From the NCBI RefSeq assembly GCF_020360975.1, contig NW_025408680.1, positions 620,001-684,000 on the forward strand: a stretch of DNA of 64,000 bases. The letters run 5' to 3'. The translations under genes were made by a program, and so were the position numbers. Shown here one piece after another: positions 34,523-46,258 of this stretch; within the stretch, counting starts at the first letter, position 1; each line of letters opens with the position of its first letter. Under the pieces are notes generated by a model. It saw only the letters and a list, made by a program, of their open reading frames with translations, was not told the origin of the DNA and searched no databases. Origin of the DNA: Hirsutella rhossiliensis (lineage: Eukaryota; Ascomycota; Sordariomycetes; Hypocreales; Ophiocordycipitaceae).

Positions 34523-36163
34523 GTCGGCGCCAGCATTTTCTGGCTGTCAAGAGGTTGCCGCGGGAGGACGAGGTATCGACGTTGAGCTGGGAGGCCGACA
34601 TCGTGAGAACATGGCAGATGTAGTCACCGTGGAAGTGTAAATGAGGGGTTACGCAGAGTGGAGGTGGGCATCCTATAAAGCAGGTTTTCTTGCTGCTCGA
34701 AAGAGGGCTCGCGGCTAGGGTCGGGGAGACTTAAGAGTCAGAGAATGCTACCTAGGTGATAGATCAGAAGCGGGGGTATGCGGGAATGAGCTGGCGAGGT
34801 TCTTGAACAGTCTCGACCATCTGGTTCTATGGTCGTGAGTGAAGTAGGGAGCCGGGGGTTGGAAGTTGAGTAGGGGTGATGGCTATGTCGCGAGAAGTTG
34901 GAGGTCGGCGAACAGTAAGGTTAGTGTGGGTAAGTCTGCGGAGAAAGAAAGTCCAGCAGTACCCTTCGGTGTCATCGTTGCATGGAGTAGATAGCAAAGG
35001 CGACAATAACGAATGAGAGTGAAGGAAAGAAAGAGGTTATGGTAGTATTGCAGGGGTCCCTTTTTGACGGTCGTCGGTAGTTGGATGGGCATTGCGTGCG
35101 GCTGAGCGAGGCGGGTGCCGACCGTGTCGAGTCCACTATTGGGACACGGTGAAGTCGGATATAGGGGACGACCTGAGGAGGAGGATGCGAGTTGGTCACG
35201 AGAACTCCAAGAGGGTCTGCAAGTCGAGACTCCGGTGGCTAGCGACTACAAGAGGACAGGCAGGGGGATCCTGGCTGTCGCTTTAGCATGAAGGCCGTTG
35301 ATGCGACGTTGGTGGTGGCGAGGGAGCAAACCTAGCCGGGTAGTCCGGTTGCACGAGGGACACCGTGGACATGTTATCGCCGGCAGCCTTTTGGCTGTTG
35401 CTCGACGAGGTGGAGTGGCAGATATTGATGGAGCAACTGATGCGCAAGGTGGGTGGGACGGCGTTGGAAGGGCCGGAGAGTATGGTTGGAAGTGTGCGGC
35501 GGGCGGTTGGCGCGGCCACCCCCATGTGCCGGAGGTCGGCAGTAGCCAGGGATTCGCTGGAGTGCGCAAAGAGAGCACGGCGATGGAAGGGCCGCCTTTG
35601 GCAAAGCTGGGGTAGCAGGTCGCACGTGGAGACCAGCCGAGGGCCGGGACGGTGGACGCACATAGGGAGGGTAAATGGGGATTACAAAGGGTAGTAGTAT
35701 TGCATCGCTTCGGTACCATAGGCAAGCATTATAAGGGAAGAAACGCCACGGCCATGAGAGTAGTGATCGTTAGGAAGCTTCCCACTCGGAAAGAAATAGT
35801 GTACGCCAAGAAGCGAGATTATCCAAGTGGAAGTGCTCCGGAGCCAAAACTTTCTAGCCTGTTGCCAATCCACGCTAGTCGACGTCGAGGAGGCAGTAGC
35901 ATGGCGGACAGTCCTGCAGGGAAGCTAGGCGAGGCGGCCGCTCACCGTGGAGCCTGTTCGTTGTCAGTCGAGGATGGAGAAGAGGGTAGGAACGGGGGAG
36001 TGCCTGTTTCGGGGTGCGGAGATGATACAGGGGCAACTCCCGAGAAGGGGCACAGAGCACGGGAGACAAGGTTGGGGCGGTTCGGGAGATACAGATCAGT
36101 GGCGAATGAAGCATTAACGTTCCGGCTGATTCAGCCTAAGCAGTCTGCGGTCGAAGAAACCGC
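34523..36163. other. spacer between the antisense gene and the Helitron Rep region, with a decayed partial copy of the antisense gene
   Basis: At 35330-35400 the sequence resembles the first codons of the antisense gene at 34480-34545. On the minus strand it reads MSTVSLVQPDYPARF against MSMMAFVQPGCPARF. Frames downstream of that copy are broken. The remaining sequence has ORFs of up to 234 codons without a known domain; a Ser/Gly/Arg-rich frame from 35900 onward may be the disordered start of the Rep protein. Confidence 0.5.
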
Positions 36164-39100
36164 ATGGAGAAAGCATGCAGAGGCGATCGCAAAGTCACTG
36201 CCGAGAAGACCGCCGCGAGGCGGTTTGCGGTCAAGCAGAGCACGGAAGTCCGTAATTTGGTCAGCAGCGGAAATTCCGCGCAACGTCAGTCACCGAGTCC
36301 GCTTCCGAGGTTCGTGTTGCCTACAGAACGTGGAGACCAGGGGCAGTGGGCTCTAACAGTCCGCCCTTCATCGGCCGTTTTGCCCCAGGAGAGGGTCCTG
36401 AAGGTGACGGGCAGGGAGATAAGGTGGCGACCGGCGGTGTCCCGGTGTTCGTTCGAAAAAGGGACCGACGCTCCGACCTATCCAGCCCAAGGATACGACT
36501 TTCCAAGACCTAAGACGAACGGCGCAATTTGCAGCATCGATTGCATGGGGTTTGCCCAAGCTCCGTCGGGGACCGGTTCGGCGGCCAAGGGCACAGGTGG
36601 GTGTGGACGATGGCGCAGCAGAGGCAGCGGACGGCTCGCTGCGCGGACAGAGGCAGTCCCGGAGGCGGGAGAAGAGAGCCCGTCTTCCTAGCCGGGATGG
36701 GCGCCCGATAAAACAGGTCCGAAGTGGAATCGGAAGGCATAGGAGACGGGAGCTGCAGGCCGAAGACCTGGCGAGTGTGCTGCGCTTTTTGGAGGAAGAC
36801 TTTGCCTTGAAGGAGAGATTGTCTAACGATCAGACGTGGTGCACGCCAATACCGCTCGAGAGGAAGGTGTCGACGGTGCGAGACTTCTATCAGGCGTTCC
36901 ACGATGCGAGCACGTTGCCGATACGGACCTGCATGGTGTGCTACCGCAAGTGTACGAGAGGAGAGTTGAGGGAGATTACATGGGATCATTGGCTGTCAAG
37001 TTGCGTACCAAAGGGCGGCCGCTCACCATTTTCATGCCGGAGTTGCTTTCCTGAGGGCGAGTCCGTGTCGGTGTGCGCCGAGTGTGGCCGATGCCTGGCG
37101 CGCAGGAGCCTGTCGCCGGCGATCCACCTTCACAGTCGCCTTGGCTGCGAGCACATGTTCCCCGATGAGCTCAAGGGACTGACGCCGGTCGAAGAGAAGC
37201 TCATCTCGCTGAACTCATGTTACGGGTTTGTCACGAGATATAGCATTCCGGGCGGGCAGAGGCAGAGCGTGAAGTATCCGAGGCATGTCAGGGCCACATC
37301 ACGGTGTTTCCGAACAATGTGCAGGAGCTGGCCACCAAAGTGCTCCCGCCCCCTTTGCAAGCACTGGACGAGATCCACATCTCGTGGCAGGGCGCGGAGA
37401 AGCCGGCACCGAGCGACCTGTCGAGTCTCTTGTCGGTGAGGCGGCGGGTGGTCGAGAGGGCCCTTGTCTGGCTGAAGCGGAACAACCCCCACTACGCCGA
37501 GATCGAGATCGACGCGGCGGAGATGGAGAGCTGGGGAGACTCGATACACGGGGTACCGTCGTCGGTGTGCGATCGTATGGAGCGGAACGAGCCGTCTGGG
37601 TGGGAGAAAGCGCGGACGGCGCACGTTGTGCCGCCCACGGAACGCGCCATGGACGAGGAGGGCCGGTGGAGATCGAGGAGCTCTTCGCCCTGCTCAACCA
37701 AGGACAAGAAGCCGGCGGCCAGGGTGAAGGTCACGGGCCCAACGGAGAAGGCGCGGTTCGCGATGGAAGTGACGCCTGCCCCGACCAGAACGTTCCAGCG
37801 ATCAACGAGGTGACGTCTTCTGGCATGTTCGCGCTCGACGGACCGCCAGACGTCGCGGACGTGGAGAAGCTGCAGTTTGCCTGTGACGCTGTTGGTGAAG
37901 GTGCCGACGACGGCCGTGCGGGCCCGAGAGCGTGGGTCGGGTCCCTAGCCGGGGGGGTTCGGGGGCGTGGCGACGGTGGTTGTGAGCCATACATCCGGGT
38001 TTCGCGGGGGGGTGAGTTTACCGATTCCTTTGAGGCGTCCTTCTTTGCCAGGACGTTCCCGACCCTGTTCCCATTTGGCGTTGGGGACCAAGGCTGGTTG
38101 AAGAGACCATGGTCGACGCGGGAAGGTCACGGCCAACTTGCGAGGCAGGGCTGTCGAGGCAGAGGCGGCCGCGGAGACCCGTATCGTCTTGAAGCTTGAA
38201 CCTTCAGGCGTGGGCCGAGATCGTGCTCCGGCGCCATGGTGGTCGATTTGCACTGCACCACATCTTCGCATTTCTCGTCTTCAACATGGGGTGCGATCGA
38301 GGAACCGCCGGGTCAGCATGTTGAGTGTGGGAGGAAGAACTTCCGCAAGGTAGAGCGCATCGTGCGTTCGATGACCACAGAAAGGCTAGCGGCGGCGAGG
38401 GTCGAGTTGGAGAGCTCGGGTAAGACGACCGATGGTGACGTGAAGGAGCTTCTCAGGAGCCTCTCGCTTTACGGCCACCGGCAGCCCATGTCGAGAGGTC
38501 CGTCTCAATATGCGGCGGAAAATCCAGTCGCTCATCGTCGGATATGGCGTGCCGGCCATCTGGTTCACCATCAACCCGAACGACATTACGAACCCGGTGA
38601 AGCTGCGACTGGCGGCATACCGCACACGCGATCCCGACGCGGCCGAGGAGTTCTTAGAAGGCCTTGGGGATGCGTATAAGCGGGCACGGCTGGCGATATC
38701 GGATCCCATGAGCTCGGCCGTGTTCTTCCACCGCGAGATGAAGCTGTTCTTCGATCATTACGTGAAGGTCGGTGAAGAGTCGGTATTCGGGCGCATCGGC
38801 AAGTACTATGGCGCCGTGGAGACGAACGAACGAGGGCGCTTCATGTTCACGGCTTGCTCTGGCTGCACGGGAACGCGCATCTCAGCTCGATGCTTGCCGA
38901 CATCCACGGGGAGGATCAGGCGGCGTATCGCGAGCGAATCGTCCGATACATCGATAGCGTCTTCTCAGAGGTAAGAATGCCTACCTAAGATATGCCACCG
39001 GGAGCCTGAAGTACTCTTCTGATGGCCAAGTGGGGCCGGGTTGACGTGCAAGGCAGGATCTGGACCAGGAAAGTTTTGCGCCGTGCAAGCGGAGCGATCT

Positions 39101-39894
39101 GTGACGGGCGGTATTGGTTCCCTGCTGGACAACGCCGCGCAGTTCTCGGCCGCGTTTATTGAGGAGGCCAACTTCTGTGCCGGCGCGACGCAGGTGCACA
39201 CGCATAGCCCGACCTGTGTGAAGTATTCCTTGGGCAAAGGAGGGCGGAAAGGGGACCTCTGCCGGTTCAAGGCGCCATGGAGGTTAGTCGACAAGACCGC
39301 CCTCACGGCAGACGGGGTGCTGCAGATCCGGAGGACACACAGCATGGTCAATCGATGGAACGAGGCTATTGCTGTCGGGCTCCGGCACAACCATGATATT
39401 TCCTTCATTGCGACGCAGCGCAAGACAATGGCCCTCATCTATTATGTCACGAACTACGCGACCAAGGTGGAGGACCCGGTGTGGAAGCGTGTGGCGGCCG
39501 CGGCCGAGCTCCTGGCCGCCTCAACAGGTGATGGCACGGCCAACGGAGGGCGGGACGGTGGCGGAGACGCTGCCACCGATGACCCTGTCAAGGGAACAGG
39601 ACGCGACAGTTCCTGATGAGAGTGGCGAACCGCGTGTTCACGGAGCGTCCGCTATCACAGGTCGAGGTCGTCGCTCACCTTCTCGGATATCCGGCCGAGT
39701 TCACCGACAGCAGCGCGTGGGCGTACCTGAACTGTTCTCTGCTGTACTGGGAAGTCTTTCGGCGATGGCGGCATCTCCGAGAAGCCAGTGGCGCTGCGGC
39801 TATGGATGACACCTTGGATGAGTCGGTCGTCGTCGAAGAAGAAGGCCTGAGAATCTCCCACGTCGAGGCGTACCAGCACCGGGAGAGCTGCTGA
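36164..39894 (+). pseudogene. Helitron Rep part: N-terminal zinc-finger region and HUH endonuclease, frame-disrupted
   Basis: After a low-complexity start, a cysteine-rich region (TCMVCYRKCTRGELREITWD near 36930-36985, then paired cysteines to 37100) leads to PVEEKLISLNSCYGFVTRYS, the domain that precedes Rep in fungal Helitrons. Next come SFEASFFARTFPTLFPFGVG (38027-38090) and YGVPAIWFTINPNDITNP (38545-38598). The metal-binding HUH motif LHVHGLLWLHGNAH has its HxH at 38842-38850. The paired catalytic tyrosines are in IYYVTNYATKVEDP (about 39439-39480). The enzyme nicks and rejoins one DNA strand to start rolling-circle transposition. A GTAAGA donor at about 38971 and an AAG acceptor near 39049 bracket a stop-containing stretch, so at least one break is probably an intron. 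The rest look like one-base frameshifts. Confidence 0.82.
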
Positions 39895-42605
39895 AAGGCC
39901 TATGCCTGTATGACTACATATCGATCGTCAGACTGAAACGCATCGGCAACGACGAGAGCTGGGCGGCTTGGGGAGATGTCTTTCGAGGATGGATGGGCGC
40001 CGGGACGACGCTGGGTTCAGGTGCTCAGGCGGCCGGGCAAGCACGCTACCGTCTGCCTCGACGGCTACCTGAGCAAGGACTTCACCTACGATGACGAGTC
40101 GTGCTACCGGAGGTGTGTATGGCAACTGCTCTGTCAGCGGGCATTATCGGAGAGGCTAACCCACCCCTGAAGGGCAGCCGTGCAGCATCTTGCGCTGTTC
40201 GTGCCGTGGAGTCCTTCCTGGGCGAAGGAACAGGTGAGATCAACAGCATCTGGGCGCGGGCTCGAGACGCTATGGCCCCGAGAATATCATGTCTCGTCGA
40301 CAACGTGCAGCTGCTTCGACGATCCGCCGAAGACGCAAAACGCGACGCCAAGCAATGGGCAGCCTCGTCCGGCGATGGCGACCCGACGGTCGCACACGTC
40401 GAGGAGGGTGGAGCAGGCGAGGCGGGCGCGGAGTCTGCAGCGACATATCAGCCCAACAGCATCGGAGACGCAACGCGGCTCATCGACGTCGTCCGAGGTG
40501 CAGTGGGAGCGAATCAGGTGACGGCCAAGTCGCCGGAGCTCATGGCAATGATACAGCAGCTCTGTCGGTTTCAGCAATCGGCGCTGCGCTCGACGGCCGA
40601 GCTCGAGGCCACGGCGCTGATCGAACGAGGGAGAGGCGGTTAAGCATGCCAGGGCGGGTATTTTCCGGGGCCGCACTACCGCCGCAGGATCAGGTCAAGG
40701 CTATCAAGTCGCAGCAGGTAAGTGCCTCGAAGGAGAGGAGGATGATCCAAGGGATACAAAGCACGCCCGCCGCCTGGGAAAGCGATCGCCGCGCAGCGTT
40801 GCGAAGGGTGATGACCGGTTTCGGGGAGGACGAGGTCGAAATGACGATGGCCGACTCCGACGAGACCGCTATCGACGCAGGGGCGGGAATGGACGTTCAG
40901 TTTGGCCCATCAACCTCCTTCCTCGCGGCGGGCAAGGTGTTGGCAACACGGCTGACGCTGAACAAGAGGCAGTCCATCGCTTTTCTGATAATATGCCGCC
41001 AGCTCGATTTGATGCAGCAGACCGACGGGGCGATGCCTGCCAGCTGCGCCAGTTCGTCGGTGGCGAGGGCGGTACCGGCAAGTCGCGAATCATCGAGGCA
41101 CTCGTCGAGCTGTTCAGTAAAAGAGCCTTTCGAATCGTCTGCTGATCACGGCGACGTCGGGGACTGCGGCGGCGCGGATCAACGGCATCACGATCCACCC
41201 GCCTGCGGGTTCACTAAAGACCAAGGGGCGGGGGCGCGAACATGGTCAAAGACCTTGACGGGTGCGGCTGCCGAAACAGGCGGAGCGGTTCATCCACGGC
41301 CAGTCTCGAATGGATTGGCAGGAGAAGGATGTGCTCGTCATCGACGAGGTGAGCATGCTCGGGGCGCGGACGCTGCACGCCGTGAACGAGCGGCTTCGCC
41401 GGCTTCGCGGATCGCGGCAAGATTTCGGGGGGATCCCCATCGTCCTCTTCTGCGGAGATTTTCAGCAGTTCCGGCCGGTCCAAGAGAGGTCGATCGTCCT
41501 GCCTAGCGCGGCCATCTCGTGGGACGTAGACAACTCGTTCAAGGCCGAGCAGCGTCACCAGCACGACAAAGCGCACGCACTGTGGAAGAGGTTCACGACG
41601 GTCGTCATGCTGGACGAGCAGATGCGCGCCGCCGGCGACCCGGAGCTGCAGAGGCTGCTGAAGCGGATCCGTCTAGGCGTGCAGGATCGGACGGATCTAA
41701 ACCTCCTCAACTCAAGGTGCTACCGGGAGGAAGGCGGATCCTTGGGAGACGGGCATCACCGTGGTGACGCCGCTCAATAGGAATCGGTGGAACCTGAACA
41801 TGGAGGCGAGCCTGGCGTTCCGGGTCCAGCAGCGGTCGACGATGCGCATTTTCATCTCCGAGCACAAGTGGAAGGAGGAGCTGCCGACGGAGGAAGAGGC
41901 GATCATGATACTCAACCAGGGCGACGATAGCGCGATCCCGGTGCCGGCCGTCTTCATGTTCGTGGCCGGGATGCCCATCGTCGTGAACCACAACACCCAC
42001 CAGGGGCTGAAGCTAGTGAACGGCGCGAGCTACTCGGCGGTGGAGGTCATTGTCGACAAGGCGTACCCGGGGCATCGGATCTCGGCCGATATGACGATCC
42101 ACTTCGGGCCGCCGGCGGGGATCATTCTCGAATCGGAGACGACGAGATATCTCCACTTCGTCGGGATGCCGCCGGGCACGATCTTGTTGACACCCATGAC
42201 CGTTAAGATACAGTGCCAGCGAAAAAGGCCGTGGCAACGCAACGACGTCAGCCGAAAGGGTTTGCCGTGCGCAGCAGCGTTCGCGTGCACGGACTACAAG
42301 GTGCAGGGCAAAACGCTGGAGCGCGTGGCCCTCGAGCTGCGAGGACACGGACGACGAAGATGGATGGAACGGTGGTGCCCTCGCAGTGCGACCCGTACGG
42401 CCTGTACGTGCAGCTATCGCGCTGCCGAACTCTAGACGGCATCATGCTCGTGTCCAAGGTGCGGGACAGAGACTTGGTGGGCAACCGGGTCCCCGAGGAG
42501 ATGACTGCCGCACAGGCCAGGCTCGAGGTACTGAGCGAGAGGACCGTTGAGGAGGCGTTGCGCTGGCTGGACGGTGATGCTGAAGAGTCAAGGCGGCCGC
42601 GCTAG
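39895..42605 (+). pseudogene. Helitron helicase part (PIF1-like SF1 helicase), frame-disrupted
   Basis: A linker is read first (DGWAPGRRWVQVLRRPGKH near 39985, ESFLGEGTGEINSIWARARD near 40210-40270), with a likely intron between 40112 and about 40170. The Walker A motif GGEGGTGKSR is at about 41059-41090 and Walker B VLVIDEVSML at 41328-41360. FCGDFQQFRPVQ (motif III) and MLDEQMRAAGDPELQRLL follow. The C-terminal motifs are CTDYKVQGKTLERV (motif V, near 42290-42325) and YGLYVQLSRCRTLDGI (motif VI, near 42400-42445). The frame ends at a TAG at 42603-42605. The helicase unwinds the nicked strand during transposition. Frame changes near 40640, 41050, 41130, 41250, 41750 and 42340 disrupt the text, but all motifs are present, which argues against long decay. 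Confidence 0.85.
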
Positions 42606-43975
42606 GTGACGCGATGAAGAGTTCGGCAGGCGGGAAGAGTCGGCAGGCGGCAGACAGGGTGGGAGGCGCCTAGTGGTGGGATAAGGCACGCGAAAAGGCA
42701 ACAGAAGCCGGGGGAAGGGCAGCGACCAACGAGGAGGGAGGCAAGGAGGGACCAATCACAAGGGACCAATCAAGGGGCGGAGAACTTTTGGGGGGAGAGG
42801 GCGGGGTCTGCGGGGCACGTTAGAAGGCCTTTCGTTCCTCAAGGCACACGTTAGAAGGCCTTTCGTTCCTCAAGGCATACGGATAGGGTTTGCGACGCAC
42901 TGTAATGTTTACGAGGGGACCGAATAACCACCTCCCTTCGTGCCGGAGATATCACTGCTCTTAGGCCTTGTGCAGAAAAAGGAAGACAAAGGGACTTGGC
43001 CGAGTGAGTCAATTCGCTCGTCACCGTGAACCATCTCTGTCTCGATCCCCGAAATCAAGATCCCCGAGATCAAACCTGGCCATCATTATGTCGCGAAAAA
43101 TCGCGGGACTTGGGCCGAAGCCTGAGACATGCCGGCCCGGTCGTGTGCACGGTGTCGCCGGAAGGGGCAGGCGAGCTGGTAGTAAAAAATAAAAATAAAA
43201 TATGTCCTTGGGGACCAGTTGATTTCTCAAACCCTTTTGCTTTCGTCCAATTATACAGGCGCGGGGGGCCTGCTCAAGCCCTCGTCTAACACAGCATGCT
43301 TGAACTCATCGTCACTCGAGCGCAAAAGAGAGAGTACACGTACACACATGACCGGTCTGATGGAGCCAAGAGGTGAGGGAGAATCATCGAGCAGAGACAA
43401 GCTCTCAAATCGCAGAGGGGTTGTTTTGATTCCCCAGGGGCCCATGCCAGCCGAGAACGAAGACAGACAGGGCAAGCAGCTACAGTCACAAGTCTCTCGG
43501 CTGTATTCGGTACCTTGGGCTACTTGTCATGGTTTCTTACACCCTCGACAGGGGGAGCAATTGCAGAAGGAGACCCACTCGTGCTCGAGATCGGCCTGAC
43601 GTTTGCGAGGGTGTGTTGCAGCAGCCCGTGTCGGTGCCGTGGTGAGCCAATCACCAAACCTTGTTCCCCTTTCCTTTGAGCTCAGGCAGACCAGCAGGGC
43701 AAGCGTGCGTACATACGTACCATACATACGCATACATATGTACAGGCAACGCCTTGCGGCCGGCACGTTAAAGCTTGCTATGGACAGTCGCCGTAGTGGC
43801 GATCGCGGCCACGACCACCAACTCGCCGTGACGCTTAAGCTATGTCGGCTTGGTAGCAAGCGTTCCGACGCCAGATACCCCAGGGTCTGACCTCCCGGCA
43901 CGATACTGAGGGACACCGTACTTAAAGAGGCAGCTCCTTTCCACGGGCTCCTACTGCACTGGGCTGCAAGAGACA
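42606..43975. other. region between Helitron and Zn2Cys6 regulator
   Basis: No gene. The left part is purine-rich and carries a perfect 31-base tandem repeat (42816-42877), and probably contains the Helitron 3' end. The right part is the promoter of the regulator gene and includes a TACATACG-type repeat near 43705-43745. Confidence 0.55.
42816..42877. repeat. perfect 2 x 31-base tandem repeat
   Basis: Two identical head-to-tail copies (42816-42846 and 42847-42877), each starting CACGTTAG and ending CAAGGCA, with the palindrome AAGGCCTT in the middle. It lies about 210 bases after the helicase stop codon. Confidence 0.95.
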
Positions 43976-46258
43976 ATGCCCCGTCGAATTCAGATACGAA
44001 TGGCTTGTCAGAGGTGCCGCAAGAAGCGAGCAAAGGTCAGTCGATAGCCCACCCTATGCCAAGGACGCCCCCGGTCGTCTGTCCCATCCCGGATTCCGCC
44101 TAGCTGGGCTTGTTTCACTGACCAGCTTCTCGCTCTCTAGTGTGACGGCCAGGCCCCGTGTAAAAGATGCGACGAGGCCGGGGAAGGATGCGTATACGAC
44201 CACACGCGACGCGAATCCAAAGACGACCTACGAGCCGAGATCGACCGTCTACGGCGGTGCAACGAGGAAAACGACCGGTTGCTCCGCGCAATTTATTCAA
44301 TCAAAGACGTCGAAGTCAGCAATGCCTTTATACAGGACTTGGTCGAGGGAAGCAAGTCCCGCCGAGCCATCCTGCAGGAGTTGGCGCACCTGGACGGCGA
44401 AAACGGGTGCCGTTCGTTGGATGGAGCCGGGCAGGAATCAACGGCTGGCTCCTCCGGCTCCAATCTCGACGAGGCCATCTGCCCCCACTGCCTGAGCCAA
44501 CTGCCATCGCCCACGATGCACCGTTCTGCCTCAGGCTCGAGCGACCTCAGCACGCTGACCGAGGCGCCCAAGGCGACCTTGACACCGGCCCTGGCAACGC
44601 CCGTTTCTATCTCGTCACTGCCCTTTGACGGCGCATCGCACGCGCAAACCGACCGGTGGACGCGGATAGGGTGGACGGTGGCCTCGGTGCGGCAGCTCCT
44701 CGACGCTCTCCTCACCTGGGACTACCTTCCTTTCTGCCTCATGTGCAAAGACCCCTTTCTACGGGACTATTATAGCGGCTCGACCCGGTACTGCTCCTCG
44801 GCCCTGGTGAACGCGCTCCTCGCCCTGGCAACCCGCGTGGTCCACGAGACCAACAACGAGACGGAAAGCCCGGGTCCCGGCTTTAAGTGCGGAAGCAAAA
44901 CCTTTTTCGACGAGGCCGACGCTATTATCCACGGAACCGGACACTCGACGAACCTCCCGGACATACAGGCCATTGGGATCCTCTCGCTCTACCAGATCAC
45001 TTGCGGGCGCGAGGCCGAGGCTCAGGCGCTGGCCGAGTCCTTTGCTGCTCGCATTGCCGATCTGTGTCTCCAAGAACCCCTGGAGGGCGCCGAGGCCGAG
45101 GAGTACGCCAAGGTCCGGGCCACCTCGTACTGCGGCGCCGTGTCCCTGATCCGGTATGTGAATCAGTTGCAGTCCCCGTTCCCTCCGCGCGGACCTGGAG
45201 GCCCCTCGTATGATCTGATGAGATTTTGCACACAGCATACTTCGTCTCACGACGGGCCAAGTCTTCAACATGTCCACGAATCACAGGCTACAAGACGACT
45301 CGATATTTCTAGACCAATCCTCGTGCAGGGCCGAGTACCTGTTCGGCGGCCAGTGCGGCAGTGGAATTACACCAGGTAAGTGCCCGGAGTCATACTCTGG
45401 GATTGTATCCCAAGTGGCCTGCAACAAAGAGCCGCAGAGTAACACAGCGTTAGACCTCGCCTTGGACGCACGCGGCTCGCAACTGCGCAATCTCCAGCTC
45501 ATTCCAGCAAGAGTATTCCAGCTCACGGAATGGGTGTACAAGCTCGCCTCGGCCGCCAATACCCCGAACGGACAATTTGGCACGGGCGAGGTCATGGCTG
45601 TGTATACCAAATGTCTTGACTGGTACGAGGGGTTCTTCTCCCTGCTTAAAACGGACGGCAGCGACACTCCCTTTGTACTCTTTATCCAGTAAGTACAGAA
45701 TACACAGACCCAAGAACTCGGTTCATAGGACGGGAGAGGAGAGCGAGAGACGCAGGGGGGGAAGAGACAGCAACATCCGGCTGACCTTGCGCATGTAGCA
45801 TGTACTACCAATTCTGCCTACTCTGTCTGTTCCGTCCTCTCGCCAACCTTGTCCTGGCCGATTCCGACGTCCGTCCCCGCGAAATCTGTCTCCAGGCGGC
45901 ACAGTCGATCCTTGCCCTATCGCAGTCCTACAGCAGGCTCTTTACCCTTGGACGTGTCTCCGCATTCGTCCCCTATTTTGTTTGTGCCTCTGGCATCGCA
46001 GGGCTTACAATGGAATCGACATGCAACGGTATAGCCCTGCATGCATCGCAACCGCTTCCGCCTAGGAAATTGTCCTTGGCGACGGACTCGGATGTTTCAA
46101 GCGTGGACGGGTTCGGCACTTATCAAGACGTCTCGCCCTCGCCGACTGCCGCCAAACTGCCCATCATGGCCCACGCGAGCCAGCTGCTGGCGGAGATGAG
46201 CTCCAACCACCGAATGGCCTCATCCGCAGAGAAGATGCTTCGAGGATACGCTAGCTAA
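43976..46258 (+). CDS. Zn2Cys6 transcription factor
   Basis: Five exons (43976-44035, 44141-45153, 45236-45375, 45448-45688, 45799-46258) give 637 residues with consistent phases. Exon 1 encodes MPRRIQIRMACQRCRKKRAK and exon 2 continues CDGQAPCKRCDEAGEGC, giving the CX2CX6CX5CX2CX6C cluster split by intron 1. A short coiled coil follows (LRAEIDRLRRCNEENDRLLR), the usual dimerisation element. The middle homology region includes LLDALLTWDYLPFCLMCKDPF, YCSSALVNALLALATR and TGQVFNMSTNHRLQDDSIFL, and the end has HMYYQFCLLCLFRPLANL. The third intron (45376-45447, 72 bases) has no stop and keeps the frame, so a form with 24 more residues is possible. The domain order resembles nitrogen/carbon-type regulators of this class, but I cannot name an orthologue. 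The next gene is a short-chain dehydrogenase on the same strand, a possible target. Confidence 0.9.

Larger units (their letters stand above)
36164..42605 (+). mobile_element. Helitron (rolling-circle transposon), coding region; ends not located
   Basis: The order Rep (HUH nuclease) then SF1 helicase of the PIF1 type on one strand defines a Helitron. Both catalytic parts can be read in full length, but only by changing frame about ten times. I could not locate the 5' TC end or the 3' hairpin/CTRR end. The unit may extend left to include the antisense gene at 33185-34522 and right to the 31-base tandem repeat at 42816-42877. Some frame breaks are probably introns (see the Rep entry). Confidence 0.85.

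Noticed and set aside
19178..43975. RIP-mutated region
   Set aside because: The accessory block is not strongly AT-rich and the LTRs show no C-to-T differences, so RIP is not visible here.
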